Assembly (NCBI GenBank): GCA_033557465.1 | Contig: CM066033.1 | Span: 592,998,438 to 593,062,437, forward strand | DNA length: 64,000 nt | From: Ichthyophis bannanicus | Taxonomy: Eukaryota > Chordata > Amphibia > Gymnophiona > Ichthyophiidae | Reading direction: 5' to 3' | Part shown: piece after piece, positions 19,914-31,267 of the stretch | Layout of the letters: every line of letters begins with the position of its first letter | How positions within the stretch are numbered: position 1 is the stretch's first letter | Made by a program: the position numbers and the translations under genes | Notes under the pieces: model-generated | Seen by the model: only the letters and a program-made list of their open reading frames with translations | Told to the model about the DNA's origin: nothing | Database searches by the model: none

Positions 19914-21374
19914 GCTCCGGTATGTGGCAGTGTGCGCTTAACTCCTCTTACTGGAAGTTATTGTCCAGTTCTACACTGTGATTCTTTTCAGATTGGAAGT
20001 TTGGGCCCCCTCCCCCGGGGGGGGGGACCTTTCCCACGCCGGGTTAGCCTGGCTCCTCAGGGCCATGCTAGTCTTCTTCGGGCTTACCCTCGGGTACGTC
20101 CCTCGACTCCCCTCTACCGGGTTCTCCCGGATTGAGGGAATTGCGCACTGCTCTCTTTTTCCTAGTGGAGGCCTTGGCCGCTACTCTCCGAGCATGGGCC
20201 TCACTAATCCTTGACAGGGCCGGACCACCCCCGCCCTCGGGTCGGTGCCTCCACTCTTGCAATAAAACCCCTGGTTCTGTCAGGTTACGGTGGACAGGAG
20301 TTCCACTGACCCAGATCAATCCCCGGCTCCGCTCCATGCTTCTTCGGAGCGGCGGAGGGCATTGACCCTACCCCCGAGGGGTGTTTTTTATATATGCCAG
20401 AGCTGACCCCACGGTCACACCGTGGCCGTAGGTTTTTTCTACCCTCCTGCCTTCCCTATGGTACGGAGGACACGGTTTCAGCGTGGCTGTCAGGCGGACG
20501 CCTCAGGGGCCTACGTACTCCTGATGTGCTCCCCCCAACTGATCTGACGGTCACGCAACCATACTGCTATCCTCGCCGATCGGCCTGCCCCACACACATC
20601 GGCCCATCGCTTGGATGGTCCGTTCCCTTGCCACCTTCCTGGTGGGCTCCATCCTGTGGATCAAGGGCCGGTCCGAGTTGTCAGTATCGTTCTCCCATGT
20701 GCATACTGGGTTAATAACCTGGGTGGGTGTTCCCTGACCCACCTATAGCCCGATATACATCTATTCCTGCCATTGGATATATATCGGTACAGGTGGGCGC
20801 TCTTGGGACATATTATAGCGCCCTGTGTCTTACCGACTTGCTCCCATTGTCGGTAATGACGTTTTTGCTTTTCTTACGGGGTCCGGCCGGCCCGCTTGCC
20901 TGCGTCCTGCGGCTCGGGTGCTCGGACCGGTTCTGCTTAAATTTGCTGTGAGGTCAACAGCCCCTTGGTTTACGCCTCCTTGTCTGGAGGTTTTCGAACC
21001 CACTGTCTTCCTATCCCTGGCCGGCTAGGGTAGGCAGTGTACCCCTCGATATCCCGGGGTACAATCCTGTTCTTCTCCGGGCTGGGTTCTCCCAGATCGG
21101 TCAGTCTTCTGCTTAGTCCTCCGGATTGGGGACTCTGCTCCTACGGGAGTTCTCAGCTTCTCTTAGAGCTCCTCGTGAAGACCTGCAGTCTTTCCGGTGC
21201 CGGTTGACACCTACGTCTCCAGCCCGCCCGGACTGGGGAACTTCGTCCTATCTGCGATGACGTTCCCTTGAAGACTGCGCTACTGCACCTACGGTACCCG
21301 TCGCAGCTCTGCCTTCTACAATCCAGTAGGTAAGCTCTAGGTTGCTGTGCCTTTGGCGACTCTTCTCAACTCCT
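19914..21374 (+). other. Unrecognised GC-rich segment of E3 replacing RT-RH-YR
   Basis: After the ORF1 remnant and before the DIRS 3' UTR (homology to E4 resumes at about 21375), I see no RT, RNase H, methyltransferase or YR motif on either strand and no long ORF. It is GC-rich and shows variants of gggttctcccggattg-type phrases. It may be badly decayed DIRS coding DNA or captured sequence. I cannot decide by eye. Confidence 0.5.
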
Positions 21375-21850
21375 ACCCTCCATCCCTCAGGGGATGCCGG
21401 GGATCCAGGTTGGGCGCCGCCACCCTGTCCAGGGGCGCGCATTCTGGGATCTCCTCTGGCACCCTCAGCTAGGGAGTCCCCATATGTGAAGACTCATTCC
21501 TGCTTGTTCCTGGAGATAGCACAGTTACTTACCTGTAACATATGATCTCCGGAACAGCAGGAATTAGTCTTCACAACCCACCCGCCTCCCCTAGGAGTTG
21601 TAACTTTCTCTCTCTCTCTCTTCCTTCCTCTCCTCTCCTTCTGTCTCAGCTATGAAACGCAAACTGGGGAGAGGCAGTGGGAAGGGCGGGAAGCTACCGC
21701 GCAGGCGCGAGGGATGCTCCCAAAAGCCTTCTGATTGGATGCTGGGGAGCATTCCCGTGCGGGCTCCGTCGGCGCCGACGAACCCCCATATGTGAAGACT
21801 AATTCCTGCTGTTCCGGAGATCACCTGTTACAGGTAAGTAACTGTGCTTT
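21375..21850 (+). repeat. E3 3' UTR, ICR and right terminal repeat
   Basis: The ICR reads cctgcttgttcctggagata (complement of the left terminus), then gcacagttacttacctgtaa (complement of the right terminus). The right terminal repeat follows, with leader sequence inverted (21600-21800), ending ttacaggtaagtaactgtgc at about 21847. This is the classical DIRS-1 arrangement in which the ICR can align both ends of a circular intermediate. Confidence 0.8.
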
Positions 21851-23840
21851 CTCCCTTTTTCCACAGAGCCCTTCGGACGCACGTCCTCATCCCTCAGAAA
21901 AAGTCTTTGTTTTTTGGCCTACAGGCCTTTTGTTTTCCAGTTGCATCAGTTCTCTACCCGTCCTTCCCCTGCTCTATTTTCTTAGAGCTGTTGGGGATAG
22001 GTTTTTCTTTCTTCATTTTTTTGTCACGGGCTTCGCATCCTTTTTCTTTCCCTAACCGCTGGCCATGTGGGTCTTTGACCTTCCGGGGGCCGTTTTTGCC
22101 CCCATGGCCACCGGCTTCAGAAAATGAGATAGATGCTCTAGGAACATGTCGCTTATGGACACTTACGACTGTTGTCTGCGGTGCCTCGGAGCTGACCATG
22201 ATCCGGAGCTCTGCTCTGCAAGAAAATGTCCTCTAAGACCCTGCTCAGACGTAAGCAGAAGTCCGAAGATATTTTTCAAAAGGCCGCCTCAGAATCCCTG
22301 GTGGTGCCTTCAGTCATCTCTCCCCCGGTGGGGTCCCCCCCTTTGGCTCCGCACTCTCGGCGGCACTGTGACCAGGGATCCCCTGAGGTGGAACGGCACA
22401 AAAAGAAGAAGGCATCAAAGTCGCTGTCAGGGGCTTCCAATAAGCGCGAGCGCTTCCATGCTCGGTCACTCTGCCCCCTTCGGCATTCCCGAGAGTTGGA
22501 CAGGGAGCAACCCCACAAGGTACACAGAGGCCTCTTCCGAAGGCGCCGGTCTCCTGAGGGCTGTCCCGGTGAAGACCCCCTCTCCTCTTCGATGCCCGAC
22601 CCGGTAACCCTGGGGTTGGCGTCGCAGGGCCTCATGCCTGTGTGGGAGTCCCGCATGCTGCCGCTAGAACGCAGTGTTTCTGACTCGTGCCCAGAGACCG
22701 TGGGTCCCTCACGTGGTATACCGAAATCCATTCAGGAAGCCGCCGAGAGCCGTGGGCCTCGTGAGAATCCTCAATGTCGGTCTCGCTCGCCCTCCCATTC
22801 CTCGGAAGTGAGATCTTCCAGGGCCACCGGCTCCAAATGGGCACCGGCTTTTGGTCAGGGCGATCTGCCCGGCTCGGACTCTGACAGATTTCTCAGAGTT
22901 CGATGGGGACACCTCCCCAGAAACCCATACCCACTAGGATCTTTTGTTGGACCCCTCCCTGCCCGCGTTCCAGCGGCGCTCGCCACCCGAGGACACATCC
23001 TTCCTGGTGTTCATTCGGGACATGGCATGGGCCCTTAACCTGGCCACTCAGGCCGAGGAGGACCCTCGTGCTGAAGAGCTCGATATTCTTCAGTACGAGT
23101 CCCCGCCTAGGGAATCTCTGACTGTGTCGGTTCCTCCTATTCTGTCTCGGCTGCTGCTCCGCATGTGGGAGGCATCGTGAGCAAGTGCCTTGATACTATG
23201 TACAAGGTACAACGTGGGCCGGGGTTCAGGAAGACCCAACTTCCCCAGACCTCTATGGTGGTTGAGTCGGCCATGAGGAAGCAGAAGAGCCCAAAATCGC
23301 AGTCGTCAGTACCGCCCAGCCGAGAGTCAAGAGCCCTTAATGCCCTGGGCCGCAAGGCCTACCAAGGCCCAATGCTGTCTTGTCGTATTCAAGCATACCA
23401 ACTATACAAGGGTATGTTCTTGTGCGATTTAGCCAAGGAGCTCGGAGGGTTCTCCGCGGGCCTTGAGGGCAAACCCCTCAATGGATTTGGTACTCTGTTG
23501 AAGTCCTTACAGACTGCTCAAAATACCTCTCCTGAGCCACCTACGATGGATTCGAGTCATCGACTCGGGTGGCAGCCACGGGCATCGGGGCCCGCCGCCA
23601 AGCATGGTTCCAATCCTCAGATTTGGAGCAGTGGGTTCAGGAAAAGCTCCTGGATGTTTCCTGCCTCGCGAGCAGCTCTTCAGCAAGCTGATGGAGGATA
23701 AAGCCGCGGAGATAGAGACTGAGTTTGTCACCAGAACCTGTCTCTCACGCAAGACCTCCACTCTGCCCCGGAAAAAGTAACAAGCCAAAAAGCCTTTCTT
23801 TCCGAGGAAGGGCCTCAAGTAGCAGGGCTACTCGCCACGC
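21851..23840 (+). pseudogene. E5 leader and ORF1 (Gag-like), frameshifted
   Basis: Non-coding leader to about 22145. The zinc-binding motif then reads DTYDCCLRCLGADHDPELC (22155-22215). The frame shifts to 22226-23038 (RRKQKSEDIFQKAASES, followed by Arg/Ser-rich sequence), then 22944-23180 (SFLVFIRDMAWALNLAT, ELDILQYESPPRESLT), then 23165-23701 (FRKTQLPQTSMVVESAMRK, QAYQLYKGMFLCDLAKELGG). Order and motifs match E2 and E4. At least three frame changes make it non-functional. The product would be the DIRS Gag-like protein. Confidence 0.75.
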
Positions 23841-24423
23841 TGACTACCCCAGTGCAGGGTAAGTCCGGTCAAGGGCATCGCAAGCCAAAAGGGCCAAAGT
23901 CCAAACTCCGGCTCCTCCACAACCCGAACAGGACACCATCGGCATAGCCCCTTGCCCTCTGGCTACGCAGCAGCCAGTGGGGGGACGCCTGTCTTATATC
24001 GCCCCATTGTGGGCTTCCATCACCTCAGACACCTAGGTTCTCCAGGTCGTCCGAGATGGCTATCGCCTTCGCTTCGACAGGCTTCCACCTCCCTTCTCCC
24101 TGGCGGAGCCTCCAGGACTCCCCACGCACCAGGTCTTACTGCAGCGGGAACCTCTCTCTCTCCTTGCCCAACGGGCAGTCAAGAAGGTCCCTCTGCACCA
24201 TCGAAGTCGGAGCTTCTATTCCCGGTACTTCCTCGTCCTGAAAAAGAGGGGGGTCTGCGGCCCATCCTCAACCTCTGAAAGTTAAACAAGTTCTTGGTGC
24301 GGGAGAAGTTCAAGATGTTATCGCTTGGCGTTCTGCTGCCCTTCCTCTGGCAGGGCAACTGGCTATGCTCTTTGGATCTAAAGAATGCTTATGCCCATAT
24401 CTTAATCCACCTCCAGCACAGGC
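23841..24423 (+). pseudogene. E5 reverse transcriptase, N-terminal part (cut by E4)
   Basis: The tail holds ORF1/RT linker sequence, then RYFLVLKK in one frame, EKEGGLRPILNL in a second and REKFKMLSLGVLLPFLW in the third, ending in LDLKNAYAHILIHLQHRQ, which carries the first catalytic Asp. E4 interrupts right after this. The rest of the RT palm continues at 44697. A stop after the LRPILNL motif and frame changes make it a pseudogene. Confidence 0.75.
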
Positions 24424-24523
24424 AATCTCCAGGAACAAGCAGGAATGTAGTCATCACATATGGGTATCGTCGGTACTGACGGAGCCTGCGCGGGAACGCT
24501 CCCCAGCGTCCAATCAGAAAGCT
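24424..24523 (+). repeat. E4 left terminal repeat
   Basis: Terminus plus tatgggtatcgtcggtactg and the block cccagcgtccaatcagaaag. Its inverted partner is at 44575-44640. L2-3 interrupts at aaagct (24518-24523), which is repeated at 26289-26294 as target-site duplication; the leader resumes with ttttgggagcatcccacagc. Confidence 0.8.
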
Positions 24524-26288
24524 CATTTCCTCCTCCAAAAAGACCTCATGTACCCTTAACCCTATCCCCTCCTCATGGCTACTTGCTCCTCATCTAGCAC
24601 TCCTCCCCCCTATCCTTACCATGTTTAACTCGAGTCTCTCCACAGGTATTTTTCCCCGCCCCTGGAAACATGCACTGATACGCCCTATTCTTAAAAACCC
24701 CTCGCTTGATCCTCTGGTTCCTGCCCATTATCGCCCTGTTTCTAATCTCCCCTTTCTCTCCAAACCTCTAGAAAAAATAGTCTTTGCTCAGCTTTCACAC
24801 CACCTTGACTCCACTAACTACCTCCACCCTCGTCAGTCCGGATTCCGCCAGGGCCATAGTGTTGAGACAGTTCTGCTTGCTTTCACTAACGCACTGCATG
24901 TGGCTCGTGATCGTGGTGACATCTCGGTGGTGGTAGCACTTGATCTCTCGGCGGCATTTGACTTGGTAGACCACTCCCTCCTTCTTTCTCGCCTACGGGA
25001 TGCGGGACTCTGTAGTGTTGTCCATCATTGGTTCCACTCTTTTCTCTCTTCTCGGTCTTGCACAGTTCTCTCCTCTTCTCCCTCTATCCCTCCTTCAGAC
25101 CCATTTCCTCTTCCTTGTGGGGTTCCTCAGGGTTCGGTGCTGGCCCCTCTCCTCTTCAATCTTTTCCTGGCCCCTCTTGCCCGTCTAATACAGCAATCCG
25201 GCATCACCGCATTCAACTATGCAGATGACATTGTTCTACTACACCATACCTCCTCTTCCTGTCCCGACCTTTCTGTGTTAAGCTCCTGTCTTTCTTCCGT
25301 GGCTAACTGGTTGACTCAAAACTACCTCCATCTCAACCTCACTAAGACCATCGCAATCTGATTTTCATATGGTAGTCCACCTCCTTCTATTGCCCCTTCC
25401 TTTTCTGGCACTTCCATCCGTTTAGTCACTACCTTTTGCTATCTTGGGGTTCATTTTGACCCTGAGCTTTCATTTCAATCCCACATCTCGCACGTCTCTA
25501 AAACGTCCTTTTTCTTTCTTAGGCAAATTCGAGCCATTCGTCCATTTCTCACCTCTACAGCTCTTAATATCCTACTGCTATCTTTAGTCATGACACGCGT
25601 GGATTTCTCAAATTCTTTATTTCTTGGTCTCCCTAAGTCTCAACTGTCTCGGCTCCAAAGGATTCAAAATACTGCAGCTCGTCTTATTACCCATGCCACC
25701 CTCCGCGACCATGTAACTCCATTGCTCTTCCACCTCCACTGGTTGCCTATCCCTGCTCGCTTCCAATTCAAATTGCTTACTCTGGTCCACAAAGTTCTCT
25801 ACACTAGCACCCCCCAATATTTGGCAGACCTCATCAACTTTCACTCTCCCGGGCACACTCCTCGTTCCTTCTACCTCAACCTCCCTTCCCCTTCATCTGC
25901 TCACCTGCAATCCACCTGCTCTTCTACCTTCTTCTTCACCAGGCCGGCTCTTTGGAATGCTCTCCCCTCCTCCTTACGTTTAGAGACCCATCATACCACC
26001 TTCAAACAAAATCTGAAGACCCATCTTTTCTCCCTGGCCTTTGACCTTCCAACCCCTTTTGTGTGACCTTCTTGCTTTCCTTCTCCTTTTGTTTCTATCT
26101 TGGAATATGTATTCTCTCCCATCTCGTCTTCTCTCCTCCCTCTTTTTCTTTCCTGTCAAAGCATTGTAACTTCCTTTCTTATTTTCACTGGCCCCCGGCC
26201 TTGACTTTTCTGTGCTTTTTTGGAAAATTGTACATCGCCTTGATTCCTGCAGAAAGGCGGTTTTATCAAATTCAATAAACATAAACAT
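24524..26288 (+). mobile_element. L2-3: 5'-truncated L2 LINE of a second subfamily
   Basis: Contains RT and the C-terminal region, a 3' stem (26236-26241 with 26254-26259, cgcctt/aaggcg) and an aataaacataaacata tail, flanked by aaagct duplications (24518-24523, 26289-26294). Its protein differs clearly from L2-1/L2-2, so it is another subfamily. Confidence 0.9.
24580..26066 (+). pseudogene. L2-3 reverse transcriptase, one premature stop
   Basis: From 24621 it reads the L2 RT: WKHALIRPILKNPSLDPLVP, HYRPVSNLPFLSKPLEKIV, VVALDLSAAFDLVDHSLLL, GVPQGSVLAPLLFNLFLAPL and YADDIVLLHH. A TGA at 25359-25361, where the frame suggests Trp, ends the first ORF. The same frame then runs on through YLGVHFDPELSFQSHI to the second half (25590-26066, with LQRIQNTAARLI and LHWLPIPARF). 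So there is one nonsense change and no frameshift. The endonuclease is missing through 5' truncation, as is usual for LINE insertions. Confidence 0.9.
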
Positions 26289-26580
26289 AAAGCTTTTGGG
26301 AGCATCCCACAGCACCTGTGTGCTGCCTTCCCGCCTTTCCCAACTGCCTCTCTCCAGTTCTTCTTTTTCCGCTGAGCCAGCAGGTCGTGTTCCTGTCACC
26401 GCAGAAGAATTCCTTTTTTCTTTCTTTCTTTTTGTGGTTGCGTCTGCCTTCTTCGACGCTCTACCGGTACCGCCGGTCTTATTTCCGTAAAAAAAAAAAA
26501 AAAAAATCTTCTTTTTTCCTCTTTCTTCTTCAGGTGCACACGCCTTTTTGGGCCTTAGGCCCAAAAACTTTTCCTTAACA
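26289..26580 (+). other. E4 leader, second part
   Basis: Continues the DIRS leader after L2-3 (ttttgggagcatcccacagc, then ccgcctttcccaactgcctc). Its inverted copy is in the right terminal repeat (44500-44580) and in E6 (62490-62560). A poly-A run at 26489-26506 precedes ORF1. Confidence 0.7.
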
Positions 26581-27667
26581 TGGAAAAACCTGCCTCAGGT
26601 TTTAAAAAGTGCACCAAGTGTGGCGGTACCATCAACGTCACCGACACCCATGAATGGTGTCTAAAATGTTTAGGTCCTGACCACTCCATCACGGATTGTG
26701 TGTCCTGTGCCATGATGTCTAAAAGAGGTCGGCAGAACCGAGCTGCCAAGCTCAGTACCCTGTTTCCCTCTGATGCAGCTTCGGTGGCAATTGACGTCTT
26801 CCAGGGCTGCTTCTTCCTCCCGTGGATCTCAGGTAACTAAACATAAATCCAGCCGGTCCTCAAAGGGTAGATCTCCTTCTAAGCATCGAGATGCCTCTGG
26901 CGTTGCCCTCGAGGATTCTTCACCGGCAAAATTACCCCAGCGGGAGACTTCGGCTTCCAAAGCATTATCGGGGTTCCAGGATGTTCTCGATGGCTCGGCC
27001 TCGACAGATCTCCTGGTGCCATGCTCTGGGGTACCGGTGGTCTCCTCCGGTACCGACATCCAGGCATTGGCGGCGTTGATAGACCAGAGAGTTCTGGCTA
27101 TGGAACGCAGTCTGGCGGCTCTCCTTGCGGCATCGACGCCCTTGGTACCGCGACAGACAATTCCACCGGTACTGGCACCGGCATCGGTACCGGTACCGAT
27201 AGCATCGGCATTGGTGTCTGCTTTGCTGGTACCCTGTCCTTCGATGCCCTCTGGTACCGGTTAATCCCGGTACTGACCTTGGTCGGTACGGGTATCGGGC
27301 TCTGCAAAAGCATCTGGACAGACGATACTTCGAGTCCTCAGAAGAATCTGAGGATTCTGAAAGTTCTGTCGATGCAGCGATGCTTCTCCCAGAGGAGACC
27401 TCCTCCCCGAAGAGACCTCCTCCCCTAAACGCAGGATGTCTCCTCCAGAGGATATGTCCTTCCAAGACTTCATCAGGGAGTTGGCTCGGGGCCTGTCCAT
27501 TACTGTGGCCCCTGAAACAGAGCCAAGGGCTAAGGAGTTGGAAATTTTACAATATCCCAAAACTCCTAAGGAGGCAGCTACCTTACCCATTCATGAGATT
27601 TTGTATGATCTCATGTTGAGGATGTGGGAAACACCTCTTACCACCTCTCCTCATTCTCGTAGATTGG
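26581..27667 (+). pseudogene. E4 ORF1 (Gag-like), N-terminal part, frameshifted
   Basis: Starts with Met at about 26581. It has an intact-looking zinc-binding motif FKKCTKCGGTINVTDTHEWC followed by LKCLGPDHSITDC. A frameshift near 26800 follows. A Ser/Pro/Thr-rich linker holds many GTGTGT-like repeats around 27140-27240 (GGTACC-rich). The third frame (27436-27667) has DMSFQDFIRELARGLSITVA and AKELEILQYPKTPKEAATLP, the conserved Gag block. L2-2 is inserted just after RRLDT, and ORF1 resumes at 33801. Confidence 0.75.
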
Positions 27668-27674
27668 ATACTAT
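27668..27674. repeat. L2-2 target-site duplication, left copy (atactat)
   Basis: atactat at 27668-27674 recurs at 33794-33800. Removing one copy and the insert restores the E4 ORF1 junction RRLDTMYRVPP, matching E5 (LDTMYKVQRGP). Confidence 0.8.
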
Positions 27675-27940
27675 TTTTTTATTTTTTTATTTTATACACA
27701 TTTATATACCGCATCTTCCACAGATCAGTTGCGGTTTACAGAGAACAAAACTTAACACTTGACAACGCAAGTTGTTTTACAAGGAACGTCAATGTTAGTA
27801 TAATTAACCGAATATAAATTTACAAGGAACGTCATAATATAATTCTAACAATGTGAACAGAACATAACAGAATAAACTATTTACAGATATATATATATAT
27901 AGATGTGTATACACACATAAAAATATATATACATATACAC

Positions 27941-27985
<45 letters not shown>

Positions 27986-28117
27986 CACATATGCCTACAT
28001 ATACACATACATACACCTATGGGAGTAAAAGGGCATAAGATGTGGGGTCATCAAGGGGCGTAACTATAAGAGCTGTGTTGGGTGAAAGGATTTTAATTGG
28101 AACAGCCAGAAGCCTGT
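27675..28117 (-). other. L2-2 3' UTR with stem-loop and (TA)n/(CA)n microsatellite
   Basis: The stem-loop near the tail (minus strand accgcaactga and atgcggt, around 27690-27736) matches L2-1. A tatatata/cacacata microsatellite spans 27885-28015 and is absent from L2-1, so it arose in this copy or its lineage. Short ORFs over it are not genes. Confidence 0.8.
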
Positions 28118-31100
28118 TTAGCCTTTATCTAAAGCAGGTGGGAGAGTCTCTGTGTTGTTATAGTATTTGGTGAACAGATGAGTTTTCAAATTCTTGCGGA
28201 GTTCCGTGATCTCGGTTAGTGTTCGTAGCTCCTCGGGGAGGGAATTCCAGATGGTGGGGGCTACGTGGGAAAATGCTCTGTGGTTTGTTGATTTGTGAGC
28301 TCTTGTGTAATCTTTTGGGGTTTTTAGTTTGTTTAATTGGCCTTTTCTTTGTGTAGGTTTAGGTGGTTCTTTGTGTATTAGGTTGCATAGTGTGGTTGGA
28401 GCTAAATCGTATAAGGCTTTGAATGAAGTAATTATTATTTTGTAAATTATTCTGCTTTGAATTGGAAGCCAATGGAGGGAAGCTAGTATTGGTGTTATGT
28501 GTTGGAGTGAGTTAACTTTCAATATAATTCTTGCAGCTGCATTTTGTGCTAATTGTATACGTTTGATGTTTTGTTTTGATATGCCCATGAGTATTATATT
28601 GGCAAAATCAAAGTGAGGAGTTATAGTAGCCTGGATTATATTAATGAAATCTTGTGAGAATACAAGAGGACGTAGTTGTTTGAGCGTTTTTAGTTTGAAG
28701 TAAATTTTCTTTATCGTATTGCTGATGTGAGTTTCCATGGTGAGATGTGTGTCTAGTATAATGCCTAGGTATCTTATTTCATTTTTTATTTTAATTTCCT
28801 GATTTTGGAGTCTTATGTGTGTTGGTGGGGTATATGATTTGTTTTTTGTCACAATTAAGACTTCTGTTTTGGCGTGATTTATGTGGAGATTTTGAGCTTT
28901 AAGCCAAGTTGTGATTTCATTATAGCAGTCCGATAGGAGTTGGAGCGGTAGATTGGGTATCGTGAATGGAATGTACATCATGATATCATCTGCATATAGA
29001 TGATATTGTACTCCAAATTTTTTGAATATTTTGCAAACGGGTTTTATGTAAATATTGAAAAGTAGAGCTGATAATGCTGAACCTTGTGGTAATCCTATTT
29101 CTTGTTTATATGTGGTGGAGGTTTGATTCCCAATTCTTACATTTTGTGTTCTATTGTTTAGGTAGGACGAGAACCATTTGTGTACTATGGAGTTTAAACC
29201 TATTTGTCTCAAGCTGTTGAGCATTATTGTGTGGTGTACGCTATCAAACGCCGCTGATATATCAATGAAAAGTAGTATGAAAGCCTGCTTTTGGTTGTCA
29301 ATGCCTCTTAGGAGCGCATCTAATAGAACTGTAAGGAGTGATTCTACTCCGTGGCGGGGGCGAAAGCCATATTGTTGCTCATCAAGCGGGTAAGATGAGT
29401 CTAGGAAATCTTGTGTCTGAAGTTGGACCACTTTTTCAATTATTTTAGCTAAGAATGGGATGCTGGATATGGGTCTATATGATGTTGGGGATGTTTTATC
29501 GAGTTTGCTGTTCTTAAGGATTGGGCGGATTTGTGCATGTTTGAGTGATGATGGGAGATAATCTTGAGTTAGTGAGAGGTTAACTATTGAGAGGATGTAG
29601 GGTAATAAAATTGACAGTGTGTTTTTTATCCATGTTACTGGACATGGGTCTAGATAAGAAGTTGTAGTGTTTAGGCTAGTGATGATGTTTTTTAGTGTCT
29701 CTTTAGTTATGGGATGAAAGTCTGCCCATTCGTCTGATGGCTGGTGGGATGTATTAATGGGGTCTATAATCATTGATGGTGTTTTTGCTTTGTTTTGATA
29801 ATGACAAGCTAAAGTTTGTACTGTGATGTCTGTAATTTCAGTGCCTGAAGTTTGTGGGTTGGTTAGGTTTCTGACCATGGAGAATAACTCTCTTGGTCTG
29901 TTGTAAGATTTTGACAGAATTTCAGAGTAGTATTCTTTCTTTGTGCTGTCTAGGGTTTCTTTGTATTTATTAAGGTGGTTGTTGTATATTTCTTTGTGTA
30001 TTGTCAGTTTAGATTTGCGCCAGATGAATTCTAATTTTCTAAGATTCTTTTTCATTTGTTTTAGAGTAGTATTAAACCAGGGTTTGGTGTTAGACTTAGA
30101 GTAGATGCTCTTTTTATTCGTATGATTAATTTTGGCTGCGTTGTTAATGGTTTCATACCAGTTTTTGACAGTATCATCCAGGTTCGTTGGAGATGATAAC
30201 AGGTGTGGGACTGTTAAGTCAATGAATTCAGTGTTATTAAACTTTTTAAATCTTGTAGTTGGGATAGCTCTAGTGGAGTTATTAGTGCTAGTGACAGGAT
30301 ATGTGATGTTGAATTTGACAATATAGTGATCCGACCAGGGTATCTGTGTACATTCTACAGCATCTGGGTTGATAAGTTCGAAGAGAGAATTAGGTAGAAG
30401 GACAATATCGAGTGTTCCACCTTTGGTGTGAGTTGATTTGTTTATTATTTGGTGGTAGTCCATGTCCGATATAGCATCAAAGAATAGTTTGGAGTCTAGT
30501 GTTGGTAGCGAGGGGAGATTAAAGTCGCCTAGCATGATTATAGGATGTTGATCGGAGGATGAGCTGAGTAGTTCAATAAAAGAATCAAGGCAGTCTGCTT
30601 TTTGGTCTGGGGGTCTATAGACTAGACAGAGTTTCAGGAGTCCAATTTTTATAAGTAGAGAGTCTATATTGTTTGAGATGTTTGACTGGATTGTTTTGGC
30701 ATTTAATTCTTTTTTTGTCATCATTAATACTCCTCCGCCTCTTTTATTATTTCTGTGTTTGTAGAATGTGTCATAATTTTCGTTATCCAGTTGATTTAGG
30801 TAGACTGTATCGGTCTCTGAGAGCCAGGTTTCAGTGACACATAATATGTCTGGCTTTAAATCAGATATTAGGTCATTAAATATGGGAAGCTTGTTTTTCA
30901 TCGATCGTGCATTGATAAGTATGCATGTAAGAGATGTTAAGTAGTTGGTACATGTTCCCTTAGGCGTTTGACGTAAGTTTGTATGTTTTATGTGAATTAG
31001 TCTATGGAAATTTGTTCTAGGAATGTTGTTTGTATAAGTGTGTCCTATATGATAGTTGTTGCGGGTATGTGTATGAATTATAGGTATTGTTTTATGACTT

Positions 31101-31267
31101 TTGCTATCTAAGCTTAATGTTAGGTCGATGATTAATATTGTTAAAACTATACAAATGTATGATAGTTTCATTAGTGTGGTATTTGTGCGTAGCATTTTAA
31201 ATGAGGTGTTGTTGGAAGAGCTAAGCAATAAAATACCAAGGTAGAATAGTATGAGCGAATAGATCAC
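28118..31267 (-). CDS. L2-2 endonuclease-reverse transcriptase polyprotein, intact (1049 aa)
   Basis: Uninterrupted and close to L2-1 along the whole length. It has about 24 extra N-terminal residues if the first Met is used (MIYSLILFYLGILLL, a second hydrophobic stretch). The Met matching the L2-1 start follows at MLRTNTTLMKLSY. Then come a hydrophobic segment (ICIVLTILIIDLTLSL), the endonuclease blocks (INARSMKNKL, ETWL, GDFNLPSLP, WSDHY) and RT with FIDISAAFDSVHH, LPQGSALSALLFNIYIKP and Y758-ADD (28985-28996). The C-terminus has LQHITPILASLHWLPIQSR. Intact motifs in two separate copies suggest recent activity of the family. Confidence 0.93.
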   Translation of the reverse strand: MIYSLILFYLGILLLSSSNNTSFKMLRTNTTLMKLSYICIVLTILIIDLTLSLDSKSHKTIPIIHTHTRNNYHIGHTYTNNIPRTNFHRLIHIKHTNLRQTPKGTCTNYLTSLTCILINARSMKNKLPIFNDLISDLKPDILCVTETWLSETDTVYLNQLDNENYDTFYKHRNNKRGGGVLMMTKKELNAKTIQSNISNNIDSLLIKIGLLKLCLVYRPPDQKADCLDSFIELLSSSSDQHPIIMLGDFNLPSLPTLDSKLFFDAISDMDYHQIINKSTHTKGGTLDIVLLPNSLFELINPDAVECTQIPWSDHYIVKFNITYPVTSTNNSTRAIPTTRFKKFNNTEFIDLTVPHLLSSPTNLDDTVKNWYETINNAAKINHTNKKSIYSKSNTKPWFNTTLKQMKKNLRKLEFIWRKSKLTIHKEIYNNHLNKYKETLDSTKKEYYSEILSKSYNRPRELFSMVRNLTNPQTSGTEITDITVQTLACHYQNKAKTPSMIIDPINTSHQPSDEWADFHPITKETLKNIITSLNTTTSYLDPCPVTWIKNTLSILLPYILSIVNLSLTQDYLPSSLKHAQIRPILKNSKLDKTSPTSYRPISSIPFLAKIIEKVVQLQTQDFLDSSYPLDEQQYGFRPRHGVESLLTVLLDALLRGIDNQKQAFILLFIDISAAFDSVHHTIMLNSLRQIGLNSIVHKWFSSYLNNRTQNVRIGNQTSTTYKQEIGLPQGSALSALLFNIYIKPVCKIFKKFGVQYHLYADDIMMYIPFTIPNLPLQLLSDCYNEITTWLKAQNLHINHAKTEVLIVTKNKSYTPPTHIRLQNQEIKIKNEIRYLGIILDTHLTMETHISNTIKKIYFKLKTLKQLRPLVFSQDFINIIQATITPHFDFANIILMGISKQNIKRIQLAQNAAARIILKVNSLQHITPILASLHWLPIQSRIIYKIIITSFKALYDLAPTTLCNLIHKEPPKPTQRKGQLNKLKTPKDYTRAHKSTNHRAFSHVAPTIWNSLPEELRTLTEITELRKNLKTHLFTKYYNNTETLPPALDKG

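Larger units (their letters stand above)
17102..21850 (+). mobile_element. E3: GC-rich non-autonomous DIRS element in the E5 leader
   Basis: Left terminus ctccaggaacaagcaggaat (17104) and leader. Right side: ICR at about 21480-21580 and inverted right terminal repeat to about 21850. The leader block with aatgctccctagcatccaat (17170-17290) returns inverted at 21650-21770. Inside are a long proline-rich ORF1 (17465-19648) and about 1.4 kb of unrecognised sequence where RT, RNase H and YR should be. It needs proteins from other DIRS copies to move. Confidence 0.78.

Noticed and set aside
21600..21850. Inverted repeat as a separate MITE
   Set aside because: It is the right terminal repeat and ICR of E3, with the same arrangement as E4 and E5.
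27804..28016. Tyr/Val/Ile-rich small ORF
   Set aside because: Translation of the TA/CA microsatellite in the L2-2 3' UTR.
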